Below are positions 44,284-57,691 of a DNA stretch of 64,000 bases, in pieces (the stretch's first letter is position 1; each line of letters begins with the position of its first letter). Under the pieces are notes generated by a model. The model was not told where the DNA came from, ran no database searches, and saw only the letters and a program-made list of their open reading frames with translations. Source of the stretch: Rotaria sp. Silwood1 (taxonomy: Eukaryota > Rotifera > Eurotatoria > Philodinida > Philodinidae); the NCBI GenBank assembly GCA_905250075.1, contig CAJNOP010000375.1, positions 124,001-188,000 on the forward strand, in the 5' to 3' direction. A program made the translations under genes and the position numbers.

Positions 44284-47200
44284 TTTCTTCTTAAATAATC
44301 TTAATCGAAATGGTCCTTGTTACTCAAGGTATATTATACTATTTTGTTTATCTCACGAAATCGGTTGCTTATATATATTCTAATTTACAAGCAACAACGC
44401 AGATAATTATGAGAAAAAAAAAACATTTACGCCTCATTTGCTCTGTGACTGATGCATACATCATTTTCTTAGTATTAAATTGATATTATATTTTATCTAA
44501 ACAAATATCGGTATTACTTTTTCAATGTTTGTTTGTCTTGAGAACGATTATGTCGCAATAACAAGTCTCGACATAAAGTACCTCTATGCATCATATTTAT
44601 ATTTAAAGTTGCCTTGAAAATATCGGCTAAAGATTAATATCAATCATCGTTCATAAAATAAAATATTATTTTGAAAATATTGAAAAACAAATATGTGAAA
44701 ATTTATCGTTTCCCTTTTTAGTTCTGTCTGATTACTTTCCTAAGAAATTTACTGGTTGTTTTTTTCATGCTAATAAACAGTCGATTGATGCATTATAAAT
44801 AAAAACTTCTGTTTTTTTTTGCTTAATAATAAATAAATATATCTACTGATATTATCTTCCAATATAGATTAAAATAAAAAGACAAGGTGAATTCTATTTA
44901 AATGAACAAAATCTAAATAACAAATATTGAACAACGATCTTTTCAAATTATTTTTATGAACGAAATTATAATACAAATAATGAATCATATTATTATCATT
45001 CTCTTTTGTTTTGTGTTTTATGATCGACTTTTATTGTCTACATCAAAACAATATTGACAAAGCATGAAAAATGATTTAGGCATAAGATAGCAGAAGGAAA
45101 AACAAAAAGAATAGAACAAAATATATCAATGTCATCATCGTAAATTTGTTTGACTCCTAACACTTTATATGGGATAGAGAAAGAACAGAAAAAAAATATC
45201 AGTTAATAACAATGTCCTATAATCGGATATACGAAAAGTTTGCACTAAGAGTTGCGAACAGACATATGTGCACCAACGCGTTGTGCATCATGAAAATTGT
45301 GCGCAGAACGATAAATGCGGGCAAGTTTTGCGTATGTGTACTTTGCCCATGAAATGGCGAATTTTATTTGTCACTTTGGTAAACAAAAAGAAACAAATGA
45401 GAGAAGAAATTACAGTTTTATTTTATTTTCAAAACTATAAACTGGATTTTATAGATATTTAAACACGGCACAATAAGAACAATTCATTTTGATTAGTTTA
45501 GCTTTTCAGTCTATTATACTTTTGACTTTCAGTTGATGAGAAAGATCAAAAAAAAAAATAATGAAGAGAGAGAGAGAGAGAAAACACAAAAAGAAAAAGA
45601 AAAGAATGACGGTTCGAAAACTAATGTAAAAGTGCATGGAGACGAGTAGGAAATTTTTTGTTTAATGAGTTTTTAGTCCTTTGATCGTAACGATCTAATG
45701 TTGAAGTGTATATCATTCGAGTATAATCTTTAAATCTCTAATGGATCTGGTATCTTTCGTAATCATCAGTTTTTTTTTAATATCATCCATAATCTTATAT
45801 TTTCTAGGTTTATATACAAAAGTATTTTGCGTTCATTTGGAATTAGAATAATAAAAAAAAAAACGTATATCTTTATTTACAAAAATGTAGATCTATCTTC
45901 ACTTGCATTTTCCATCCAATAGATACACTCAAATTAACTCAAACGATTACTTTGCATAATCTGTTTCAGAGATCAGTAAAATACATGAAAATAGTCAACA
46001 TAAATATTAAACAGTCAATAGTAAAATAATCATTAATAAATTTAAAAAGGGTTAGTTGATTAACTATAAGTAGCAATCAAAAATTTCAACTTGTATCACT
46101 AAAACCGAAATTATCCTTAGAAAAAAAAAGCTTGACTACTGAAGATAAATTCATAATGTTATATGTGTGTTTTTTTATTTTAACATGCTATTAAACCAAA
46201 TGGATAAAATGTTTTATTCAAATCTGTTGTTCCAATAACTACGTCATTAAATTGAAAAACTTCACCATATTATTTTCTAAGTAACATTAGCATGACTATC
46301 TTGTCATATAGATATGATGTTGAACGAACAAACGAACAGATGATACAAAGATACGAACATTTTTTCCACAATCATTTTCTACATTTTGATATTCTTCATC
46401 GTCATATAATACTTAGTATGATACAATTAAAAAAGTGATGAACTCTAGAATTATTTCTATTTTTACACTGATTCTTTAACATAACCGATTGTTAATAAAT
46501 ATTATTTATTAATCGAATTAATTTATTATTGACTGTCTAAACAATTTCCTAATCCATCATTAAATTGACTCATCTTTCTGAACATAATTAAGTCATATAT
46601 CCATTTCGATAATTACTTGCATAATAATATCAAACAAGATATTAAATAGAATGATGATCGGAATTCTCTCTTGCATAATATCTATTTCTATATAAAAACT
46701 GTTGAGCAATTTGCCCTTTATCCGTCCGTATTCAACCTTTCAAGTTTCAATATAGTGATTGTAAAATTAATATAATCTTATCTGTTAGATCATAATGGCA
46801 GTTCAATTTCCGATAACAATTTCTGATTGAAGGAAAAATATAAAAAGAGACACTTGTTATGTTCCTATTATTTTTTTTCATAACTATTTTGAAAGTGCAA
46901 ATCTGGTCAATAATTTGTCTATTTGTTCATAAGGCAGCGAGCTGTTTCAATGATTTGTTGTCGAACATAGTTTGACTATGGTTCAGTATTATTCGCGAGA
47001 AAGACTTGAATAGAAAATATTTTCAAGATGTTTGACTGAAAAATCATTGAATTTAACGATCAATTTTAGAAATAATAAAGTATTTAGGTAATTCATATAC
47101 ATTTCTAGATAAGAATATTCATAATTGATAGACTTATTTCAAAGTAATGACATTGGGAAAAAAACATACATGTCTCATTCTGATATATACAACTTTTCAA

Positions 47201-50200
47201 ATACTTATGTAAACATCATATTGTATTAAAAATAAATGTTCTATTTATATATATATATATGTATATGAGCATTCAATCTTTTTTTAGTATAAAAAGTCTT
47301 TAAAAAAAGGTTGTACATGCTAAAGAAAACGTTTCAGACAATAATATATTAATATTTACTGTATCGAATATGTTTTTCAAGTATTAAACATTAAAAACCA
47401 ATGATATCAACATTCTGCTTTTCAAATAAGTAAAGGCTCTTCATAGAAACATTTGTATCAGTTTTTTTTAATAACTAATTATTATCAAACATGCAATTTC
47501 AATTTCAAAACAACGATTTTGACGAAAGCATCTATAAATAAGACTAAACGGTATTTTTATTTGAATAATATTCATTAATATGTGAAATTTCTTTCGAAAA
47601 TTGCAAAACTTCGACTTTGCTTGTTATTTTTGGACAAATAAATGGTTAACTTAGGAGATTCAACTTATGTAAGCCTAGTTTATTTTAATTTGTATTTTAG
47701 AGTTACAAACGGAACTAAAATAAACTGTTGATAATTTATTAATATAGTTTTTTTCTGACAATCGGCTTAAGAAACAACAATTTTTATACGGTCATCTACA
47801 ATGAAAATACTATATGTAGATAGTGCTGTCTAACATTATGATAATTTATGCATAAACGATGTTCGTTTTGATCGACCTGAGAAGCATATTGATTATTGGC
47901 ATATTTTGAAATTAATTTTTTGACAGTATAATACGCCTATATCTTTCTTCGAATGACGAACCCTAATGAATGTCACTGATCAAGTACAAGTGTATTGAGA
48001 TCATTAAGCTATAATCAGATATAGTTTGCAGCACAATGGTAACTACGACCTACATGAATATTGAGGTCTAATGAAGTTTTAAGTGATCTTTTGAAATCTG
48101 ATAAATATTCTGATAGTAACATGTGATTTGTAAACTTTTCAAAATGATTGATGTATGAAAAGTTAAAGTGTATTATTATTTATTGGTTTAAAGCGAGGAG
48201 AAAGTTACTAAAATATCTGACATTGTCATATAATATATATCTTTCAATAGTAAATCTATCTATCTTTCTACAAAAACAAATTTTCCAAGAAAATCATGAC
48301 CGACTGCCAGTTTAATGAAGTGCGAAAGTCAGACAGTTATTGATGAATTTATACACATTGGTCAAAAGTACGACTCAAGTTGAAAAAAACTTACGTCAGA
48401 AAAAGATTATCTCTGTTGTCAGTGCAATTTTTATGCGACATAGTTTTCACTAGCGTACATAAATATATAAACAGTCTGATTTTCACGGTTTATTACAGTC
48501 AGTTTTATCAGAAAAGTTTATCTGTGAATTGCACAGAATCAAATTATATTTGTTATATTAAAGCCGGTTACCTATGTAATTTCATTCAATTATTCCCTCG
48601 ACTGTAGGGAGGGTCATATGAAAAAAAAAATAGTTCGTGTGTGTGTCTGCATCGGGATCAAAAAAACTTCCACTTTAGAAAATTTTCCATAAAGGTTGAC
48701 GAAAGTAAATCGAGGTCGGGGAATCCAAATCTGAAGTCAGTTTTTCAAAATTTTGAATTGAATTTTTTTGGGTTCAGGAGAAAAGTTTTTTTTGAGAAAA
48801 TAAATTTTTTCTCGAGTGTAGGAACGGTTATATGAAATAAAATAAGTTTTTGTCATAGTGGAGGGTGAAACATCATAAAAAACGTTGACTAAGTATTCGA
48901 TTCTCGTGCTTTTAATATTAAATTTTCAACCAATTCAATTTTTCAGAATGAAAATTGAGTCAATCCGACATATGTGATAAGTTCTCCCTTAATCAGCTAT
49001 TTCATAAGTGGGTGTCCATGTCCATGGATGATACTTGTATACTTCTGTCTGATACAGTCGAGGATCAAGTGAGTCGAACCGACGAAGGTTACTTGTCTTC
49101 TTTCGTTAATTACAAAACAGTGATGATAGAAGGGTAATAAATTAAAAAACTGCTCTTACATTTAATTCTAGTAAATGATTAAATAATTTTCCAGCATTGA
49201 TATAGTTATCTGGAGTTTAAGATGCTTATATACCTTTAGTAAATATATTCAGATGTAAAAAATTTCTTTGTTTTTGATAGAAAACTGTAAAAAAAAACTT
49301 TCTCAATATATTTCTATACTGATATAATAAATTGAAATAATATTGATAGATCATTGAATATTTTTACACATCAAATTATTTATGATATATTTTAACAGAA
49401 ACAAAAAGAACAAGTTTTGCCATATAATGTTGTATTATTATTTTATCTGTCATATCTTTCGATTTATGATAATAGTTAAATAATGTCAGGTTGAACTCAA
49501 AAAATTATTGAAGAAAAATTTTTTTAGATTATTTTCTTGTTTTCAATGTGAATATATATATAACAATGTCTGAAGTTAACTTATATTCAAAGTTTTCTTT
49601 TCTAATACAGAATCTAAGCCTAATATTTACATGCAATAGTGAAAAAATGTAATGGTCATTAAATAACATATAGCGATTATCAATTAATGTATAAACAAAT
49701 GTTGTGTAATATACTTTGACAACTTGTATATACTAGTATGTTTGCTTTTTTATTTTTATTTTTAATAATAGCATATGTATGTCTACGGTTTTTCTTTCAT
49801 AATAGACTCAATCGGTTGATATACATACTGTTTTTAATGTGATGATGAACTACCAGTAGTAATGGAAAAAAAAAGTAATTGATGAAGAAGAGTTGGAGAA
49901 CTAAACAAGAACATTTTCTTTGATATAATCGATGTTTTTTTTTGTAAGATGATGACAATGTTATATTCTGGTTAATATAATCTAATTACTGCTCATTTAA
50001 TTACTTTTTTTAGCCAATTTAAAATTGAGTTGATCAATGTTCATCGCAATTTAAAATCAATTTAAATCAGTTTATTTCATGGTTTTATATCGAAAAAAGT
50101 TTCACCTATTTGAGACAATTGATATGGATATAAACATGTATTTTCAATGTTTTTCATTAAAAATGGTTAATGATAAATAAATAAAAAAAAACAAACAACT

Positions 50201-51106
50201 TGTTGCATAAAATAGTCAATTGAAACAGTTAAATTGATTATATTTAAAATAAAATAAATAATTCTATTAATTATTTATTAAACTTGTTTAATATTTTCAA
50301 ATTTATCAAAAAAAATTATAAAATATATTCTTTTAAATCTGATAGATATTTATTTCTATATAGTTTAAATTAAATTAATATATATTAAACTATTTTATAA
50401 TAATATCATCATCGATTAAAATCGTTTAAATAAAATCTAATCATGAACAAAACATAACTTTAAAATAAATATTATTATTATTTAATCATAATATAAATTA
50501 TTCTTCGATTATTAATATAATTTAAATCTCTATAACTGGATATTGCCATTCTAGCAACACTCAGTCAATATTTCATTAACGGTTTACTTATATGGATGAA
50601 TATGTTTTTTTTTGTTTTTTGACAATTCAATAATAACCATAACATATATCATCCCAGACAAATGCATTGACATAAGATAAAAAAAGTCTTCTACTGAGAG
50701 AAAATGATTGAATTCATCAATAATATTCTAAAGCAGCACTCAAATAGTAAGAATCATTTTTCTGCACGTTTTTAACATTAAATATCGGTCGAATAAGTGT
50801 TTTATTTTCGTTGATGGAACTGTTCAATATAGCATCACTAAATAATATCATTTAGTAATTTCGAACAATAAAAAATAATCGATATTGACAAATGTCAAGA
50901 TTCAATCAATCGGTATCAAAGAATTATTCTGTTGTAAATAAGATACTTTTCCTATTGTTATAGTGAAAGAAGTTGAATGATAGAATAAAATATATTTATT
51001 GCTATTTGTCTTGTTGTAGTTGACTGAAAATGATTAATGATGATTGTTAATAGAATTGATTAATTTAATAAAGAAGAAAAAAAAAAAGCAGCATATATTA
51101 ATTGTT
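44284..51106. other. Long AT-rich spacer
   Basis: 6.8 kb in which I recognise no gene. A short stretch at 45240-45360 has locally higher G+C (accaacgcgttgtgcatcatg). A direct repeat of CTCGAxTGTAGG followed by GGTxATATGAAA occurs at about 48598-48620 and 48812-48834. Open frames at 45268-45462, 48380-48835 and 48955-49137 lack domains. It is unusually long for this window. Confidence 0.4.
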
Positions 51107-52421
51107 GTTTAGATCAGAGCTACCGGCCTGGTCTGCTGCCTGACAGGCGCCTGGCAGGCCCTCAGGCCGTCCACCAGGCCAGGCCGAATTCTGAAATTTT
51201 AGCCTGGCCTGATCCGTCGAAATAATATTCGGCCTGTCCTGCAGGCCAGGCCAGGCTGAAGTTGTTGGCCTGCAGGCTAGACCAGATCAAAATGATCAGC
51301 TTGTCCATGTACAAAATTGTAAGAAAATTTAACGATTTAACGAAAAGAAGGCATAACATTTTTCACTATTAATATGTGCTAAACGTTCTTTTTAACAAAT
51401 CTCATTTGTTAATTCGAGCTAAACTGTTTCTGTCGAGATAGAATGTGTGGAATTTCGTTAAAAGCCAATTTTTAACGTGTTCTCAGATATATAACCGTAA
51501 TATATTTTCTCGTTAAATCACAGAATACTTATTCACTTTTACTTGAGTAGTTCCTAAATGTTGAAGATAAAATATTGATGCATGGTCTTATTATCCGAAA
51601 CTGATTTAACAAATTTATGCGATTCTAGCGGTCAAAACTTGTACTGAACATTAATTTAATGTTATAGGATCTGTATTCACTCACAGAAGAGCTTGTTTAG
51701 ATTCAGAACAAATGGATAATAAATTTTATGATCGTGTATTCATAAAATTTGATTCTTAAATAAAAATCTCGTTGCCTCCCATCATAAGTAACACTCATTG
51801 ACGATATATTTGTTCTGTATTTTCTTAACCTATTCATTCTACTGTTCGTCATATGTTGTTTAGTTATCATGGATATATTTTTTCGAATAATGCAGAACAG
51901 ATTTGCTACAATCGAAGGCATTTTGTTAATTGAAGCCTTTCTCGGACGGTGTGTGGGTGTCAAAAAGACCTAGATAGATTAACATCCACTCACACACTAT
52001 AGAAGTATCCTTTCTTCAAAATGGCCGACTCCAACAGGTCTTAGAATGTTGAAAAAGAGACCTATAAGCTAAACAAAAATCTGTTGACTCACCATTGAAA
52101 GCATTGTTTAGGCTTTTCAACAAGTTCCTCACTACACTTAAATAAAAATCAGTATAAGATATGCAAATTCATATTCGAAGTTTGCAGGCAATATGAATTA
52201 GACCAGACCAGGCCAGGCCGCAAAAAAGTGGTCTGCCGGCAGCTCTGATTAGTACAGAGTTATTGAATTTAATGGATTTCAAAAATCAGAAACATCAATC
52301 GGCCTGGTTTGACCTGCAGGTCAGGCCGCAGGTCACTCTTTGGTTTTTGGCCTGTCCTGTACGCTAGGTCAGGCCAGGCCAGACCGGAAAAAAGTGGCCT
52401 GTTGGCATCTCTGGTTTAGAT
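51107..52421. mobile_element. Second hAT-type element with exact 8-bp target duplication
   Basis: GTTTAGAT at 51107-51114 is repeated exactly at 52414-52421. The element (51115-52413, 1299 bp) starts CAGAGCTACCGGCC and ends GGCCTGTTGGCATCTCTG, so the termini are CAGAG-type inverted repeats as in the 19.5-kb element. Subterminal zones are full of AGGCCTGGCC/AGGCCAGGCC repeats. An additional inner end (GGTCTGCCGGCAGCTCTG, about 52230-52247) suggests a nested or tandemly duplicated terminus. No transposase is encoded; minus frames at 51162-51359 and 51703-51963 are not transposase-like. Confidence 0.88.
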
Positions 52422-52494
52422 TATATTTAATATAATATATAAATAATCAAATAAAAAATCTTTCTTGAATAATATTTTTATTTTTAATTAAATT

Positions 52495-53481
52495 TTATTT
52501 TTCTTGTTTTTGTTTTTTTTGTTTTCGAGTAAAAAATGAACAACAAAAATAATAATTAATAGGTGAAATACCAGTTAAAGGTATATCGGTTTGTCGTGAT
52601 GCTTTTCTTATATATGGTAATCGACGATCAATTTGTCTTATTAAATCCATAAATATCTAAATAAAAAAAAAATAAATATTTATGGAATAAACGAATATTT
52701 ATAATTAAACTAACTTGATTAACATTAATAGAATGTTTAGCTGATGTTTCATAAAATGGACACATCCATTGATCAGCTAATGTTTGACCTTTTTCTCTAT
52801 GAACAATTCTCTCCGTTTTTGATAAATCAACTTTATTTCCAACAAGTACTAATGCTGGTTGTTCTTTCTATTTAGATTTATTTAATTAATGGTTTTGTTC
52901 TTTTTTTTTTTTGTTTGTTTCTAACAAATAAATAAATAAATAAAATTTACTTTGATATTCATTATTTGATTATAAAAAAGCTGAACTTGATCAAATGTTG
53001 ATTGAGATGCAATTGAATAAATAATAGCAAAACCTTTACTATTTCTTATATATAAATCCCGCATTACTGTAAATATTTCCTATTATAAAAAAAGAAAATT
53101 TCTTTTAAAATAAAAAATATTAATTAATAACAAACGGTTCCAGCTGTATCAAGAATTTCTACAGAAAATTGTTTTTCATCGATTTCAATTGTCTAAATGG
53201 AATTTTCAAATCTTCTCTTAATATAATATAATATATTAAAAACAAATACTTTTTTATAAACATCTTCAATAGTTGGATCATATCTACTAATAAAAACACC
53301 ATCAACAAATTTTATTGCCTAAAACAATAAAGAAAATAAGAAAAAAAAAGATTAATTTAATAATAAAATAATTTTTTTAAAAACTAACAAGTGAAGTTTT
53401 TCCAACTGCACCTTGACCAAGAACACATAATTTATATTCTTGATTAAAATCATTATTCGATATCACTTGCAAATCTTCCAT
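52495..53481 (-). CDS. Rap-like small GTPase, six exons, no CAAX box
   Basis: Ras-superfamily molecular switch. Exons: 53481-53389, 53318-53250, 53192-53136, 53079-52951, 52867-52715, 52656-52495; introns of 47-83 bp, all GT-AG, all phase 0, total 220 aa. P-loop GQGAVGKTS (22-30), effector loop YDPTIED (44-50), DTAGT (69-73), NKVD (127-130) and ETSAK (156-160) are all present. YDPTIED, the Thr in DTAGTE, MRDLYIRN and YSIASQSTF point to the Rap subgroup. Two oddities: the residue after DTAGTE, Gln63 in Rap1, is Ile75 here, and the C-terminus ends CCSFFTRKQKKQKQEK without a CAAX box, so membrane attachment would need the two Cys and the basic tail, or be absent. The N-terminus has about 13 extra residues. 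Confidence 0.9.
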
Positions 53482-56400
53482 TTAAATTAATTTTAGAATG
53501 AAAATATATTTTCAATAGTCTATAGAATAACACATAAATATATATTATCAACAAATAATAACTTGTTTTGATTTTATTATTCTAAGACTGATTATTTATT
53601 AATATATTCAAATAAAATGAATGCATTCATACATTAACATTTTATCTTAAAAAACATCATTTGAATGATGTTTTTCGATTCAGTTTTATTTAATATGACT
53701 ATTTATTCAACAAAACAAAACAAAATATAATTATATTTATTCAGTTTTTTTCTAAGCAAATTGTATAAATAATCGAGAATACCTTTTTATATAAATTGAT
53801 TGGTTATCGGAGAAATATTCTAATAAATATAATAAGTTGAAATACTTATTCATTTAGATATATTATGTCTTATAGAAAGAGAGTAACATATTATATTGAA
53901 ACAATTCTCAAATGTTATTATTTAAGATAAAGATCCTATCGATAATTACTTACCTTCGAACTATTATCAATAAAAAAAAACAAAAACGATTTATGAAACT
54001 GATGAAATCAGCGAGAGAATGGTTCTCAAGAACATTATCATCATCGCCGTCGTCATCGTCATCGTCAGATGAATTTAGGGATTTATAGAAGCATTCTACC
54101 TGAGATTAATTTTCATTTATTATCATTAATATAAGATAAGTCAAAATCTTCTCGAAAGATTTTATTTCGATCAATCTATATATCGAACAATTTTTCTAAG
54201 ACTATTTAAAGTAATAAACAGAATCAAAATCTAATTAATACAATATTATTTCAATAAAACACAATATCAAAACGTCAAGATAATAAAAATTTTCACTAGG
54301 AAAATTGTCAACACTTTTATAAATAATTTATAGTTTTGTCATCAAATCATAAATAAAATGCAATATATTTATTGGATGAAAAATGATTTATTCTTTTTTT
54401 TTGTTTTTTTCTATTAACATATATTGATTATATTTTTATTTTCTATATAAGTAAATCGATTATATTTTAATGTTAATTATAAATAAATAAAATATAATGA
54501 TATATACTCAAATAAATATAATTGAATAAAATAATTAGTCAATATATTATCTAATTAAGAAATTTTTTTTTTTCACTATTGACAAAAGTCACAATGAATA
54601 TTAAATTAAGTTGAATAAAGAAAAGAAAAACAAGATTATATTCTGGAAAAAAGAAATGTTTGAAAGTAATAAATTTATCGAATTAAAATATTTATACAAT
54701 TGAAAAACAAAGATGATCTGTTAGAACTCGAATGTTAAAGATAATAAATCGATTATCATGGATTTTCTATACAATGTAAATATTGATTTGTTTTTAATTA
54801 ATTATTGTTTACTTTATTAAATATGAGAAGACAGAATATATTTCACTATCGAACTCGAACAATTTCAAACATATATTTTGTTTATATAACCTTGAACAGA
54901 AATGATATTGTGTCTCAATATAGTGGATCAATAAAAGCATTATCTAATTTTTATTCACTAAAAACGAATGATCTTATAATCATTATCGTATCCTTTTATT
55001 ATTCAAACATGTCAAAAACGACAAACTTTTTCAAACAAACAATATATAACTCCACAGTTTTAATTCGCACATAATCGAATTGAGTTAAATGCAAAACATT
55101 TTACTTATTGTCTATTGGCCAGAATATATTCTCTCTCATACACATATCCTCTCATTTTATTCGATTTCGGACATGTCAAATAACATTTACATGCAACGTT
55201 TTTTTTTTTACTTATAAAAAACACTTAATTAAAGTTAATTCATGCATTCCCCTAATTATTGGATAATCAAGCAGATATTAAATGACATTACTCTAATATA
55301 TTCTTGTTTCTACTTGATAAGAAATTATACATTAAATATTCAGAAAAAAGAAACCAATCATTTGAATATTAATATATTTGTGAATGAATGTATAGATTAA
55401 CATAAAGGATAAACAGGTAAAAAACCATGCATACCACTTTATCATCATATCAAGCGAGAATAAACTATAAAAGAAAACATCGTAGAATAATAAACGTTTT
55501 TAACAGTTAATGAAAGTTGAATTATCTCTGTAGGTAGCTATTAGTGACGATTAATGAGATCTTCAGAAACTCTTTCGAGAGAGGATATATAAATATAGTT
55601 TATCAATGGATTTATAATATTCATAAATCATTAAACAATTTTATGACAATATAAATATTATCTTCCGATGATCTTTATTTTTTTTCTTTATTCTTTGTCT
55701 ATTGGTTTTTTTTTGTGCTCATCCGCATCTCCTTTCTCTCTTCTATATAAGCTTGTGTTATATGTCAGTTAGTCACTTTGTGAAGATGTTAAGTAACTAG
55801 ATAAACATTATTAACAAGAATGGTAGTAATCTATTCAGGTCAGTCTAGTCTGTTAAGATAGATTTTCTATAGAATAGACTTTCATAAATCCTTGATAAGT
55901 ATGTATGAATTACTAAAACGGTTTCAAATAGCCTTAAAGATGATTATCAACAAGGTACATGGACGAAAAAAGACTCCATAGAAAACTTGAAAAAATGTTT
56001 CGAATTTTTCCAATGAAATAAAGTCCTTTTCTAACCTACGTAAAACGAACCGTTCATACAAAATCATTTTCATTTGGTTTTAAAAATGTTTTCCTAGTCA
56101 ATATATCATACAAAGTATAATGGAATCTCACTAAATCCATACCAATCCGTCCGTCTATTACACGTATATTACTATATATATATATCTATTTTCTTAATCC
56201 ATTCATATTATTTAACAGTTACGTTTATCTGTTCAAATTCTCCTCTTAATCCATGTTTTTAGTCATTGACGATAGATATGTCCCTGTTGTTATATCGAGA
56301 CTTGGTAAAATGGAATAGACTATTTACATTATATTTCTATTAATAATAAACTAATTATTTAACCATTGATATATTAATAAAAACTGAACAACTGCCCCAC

Positions 56401-57643
56401 CAACTTATTCATTAATATAAAGTAAAAGTTTTTTTTCTCTTAAAATATTATTTATTTAAAATAAAGTGGATAAATGTTTATCTTCAGATTAATACTATTA
56501 CAATGAAATTTTCTCGATATTACGATAATAATTGTTTTTTTCTAGAAAATCAGACAAACAAGATAAAAATTTGAGATTATGAGGCCTAAAAAAGTGAATT
56601 TACAAGATTTTGAAAAATTTTTATAGAGATTCGGATCCGTTGACCTGAAAAAATTCTAGTCAAGTTTTATTGAGAAAAGTATCATTTTTACAAAAAAGAT
56701 CTTCTTGATGGAAGAGAATTGAATTGAAGCAATATTGTCCTGTCTTAAACCAACAATGCTCTTATCCTTAGATAAGTTACGTATGACAAGAGACTAATGA
56801 AACTCAGTATGAAGGTTAACTTTCATCAAAGTCATTTTTCAGTCAAGTTCAATCTGATCGTAGTGAAAAGGTTATGCTGAAAATTCTATCGATATACCAT
56901 GAAGTTTTTATAAGAGATGCATCTACCAAGGGTCAAAAATATTTCATATGGTATGATAAAACTTCCCTCGAACTCTTTATTAAATTATTTCATTTGAAAT
57001 AACATGTTAAAATAGAGCTTATGTCGAAGCCTTTTTCTTTTATATTCTGTATTTTAGAGTGAAAAACGACTAATTATTTGTTTTCGAAAAAACTCTAAAT
57101 AACATTAAGGTTCTTAAACCATTTTTCAAGAGTTTTTTATGTATCGAATTATGTTCGATTTCTACCTGAGAAAGAATTCTAAAATATATTTGATAGACAA
57201 CACATTCTGATATGCTATTACATTAATTAACTTGCGTAAATAAATGTTCTATGTTTATTTCAACGAATTCCAAAGAAATCAAAGACTCAATGAAGAAACA
57301 GGAGTAATTATTTAACTAATAAAACGTTCTCTCTTTACTCACTCGACAAGGACAATGTTAAATTAGGAAACAAGAAAAAAAAAACTTCTAGTCTAGTGGG
57401 AAGTTTTTTCGACTATGAATAATTTTAATAGTATTTGTACGATACTGTATAAGGCATAGTGAAGTTGAAACGAACAGTAACATACTTTTCTATTGTAAAT
57501 AATAAATCATTTTGATGAAAATGTATAAAAATCTATTATTATGCGTAGAATAATAAATGATTAAATATATGTCGATTGATAAAGTCTTGAAGAATATAGA
57601 ATATTTACTTAAATCTATCAAGAGTTAATCAGATATTTTTAAA
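53482..57643. other. AT-rich spacer
   Basis: No gene recognised. A short GC-richer microsatellite of ATC/GTC units lies at 54041-54068. Frame 54805-55074 is Asn/Ile/Tyr-rich without a domain. Confidence 0.45.
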
Positions 57644-57691
57644 GTGAAAATATTAATTATTTGTTCAAGAATGTATATTATTGAAGGTACA

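Noticed and set aside
54041..54068. Coding Asp/Ser repeat exon
   Set aside because: ATC/GTC microsatellite with no open flanks or splice context.
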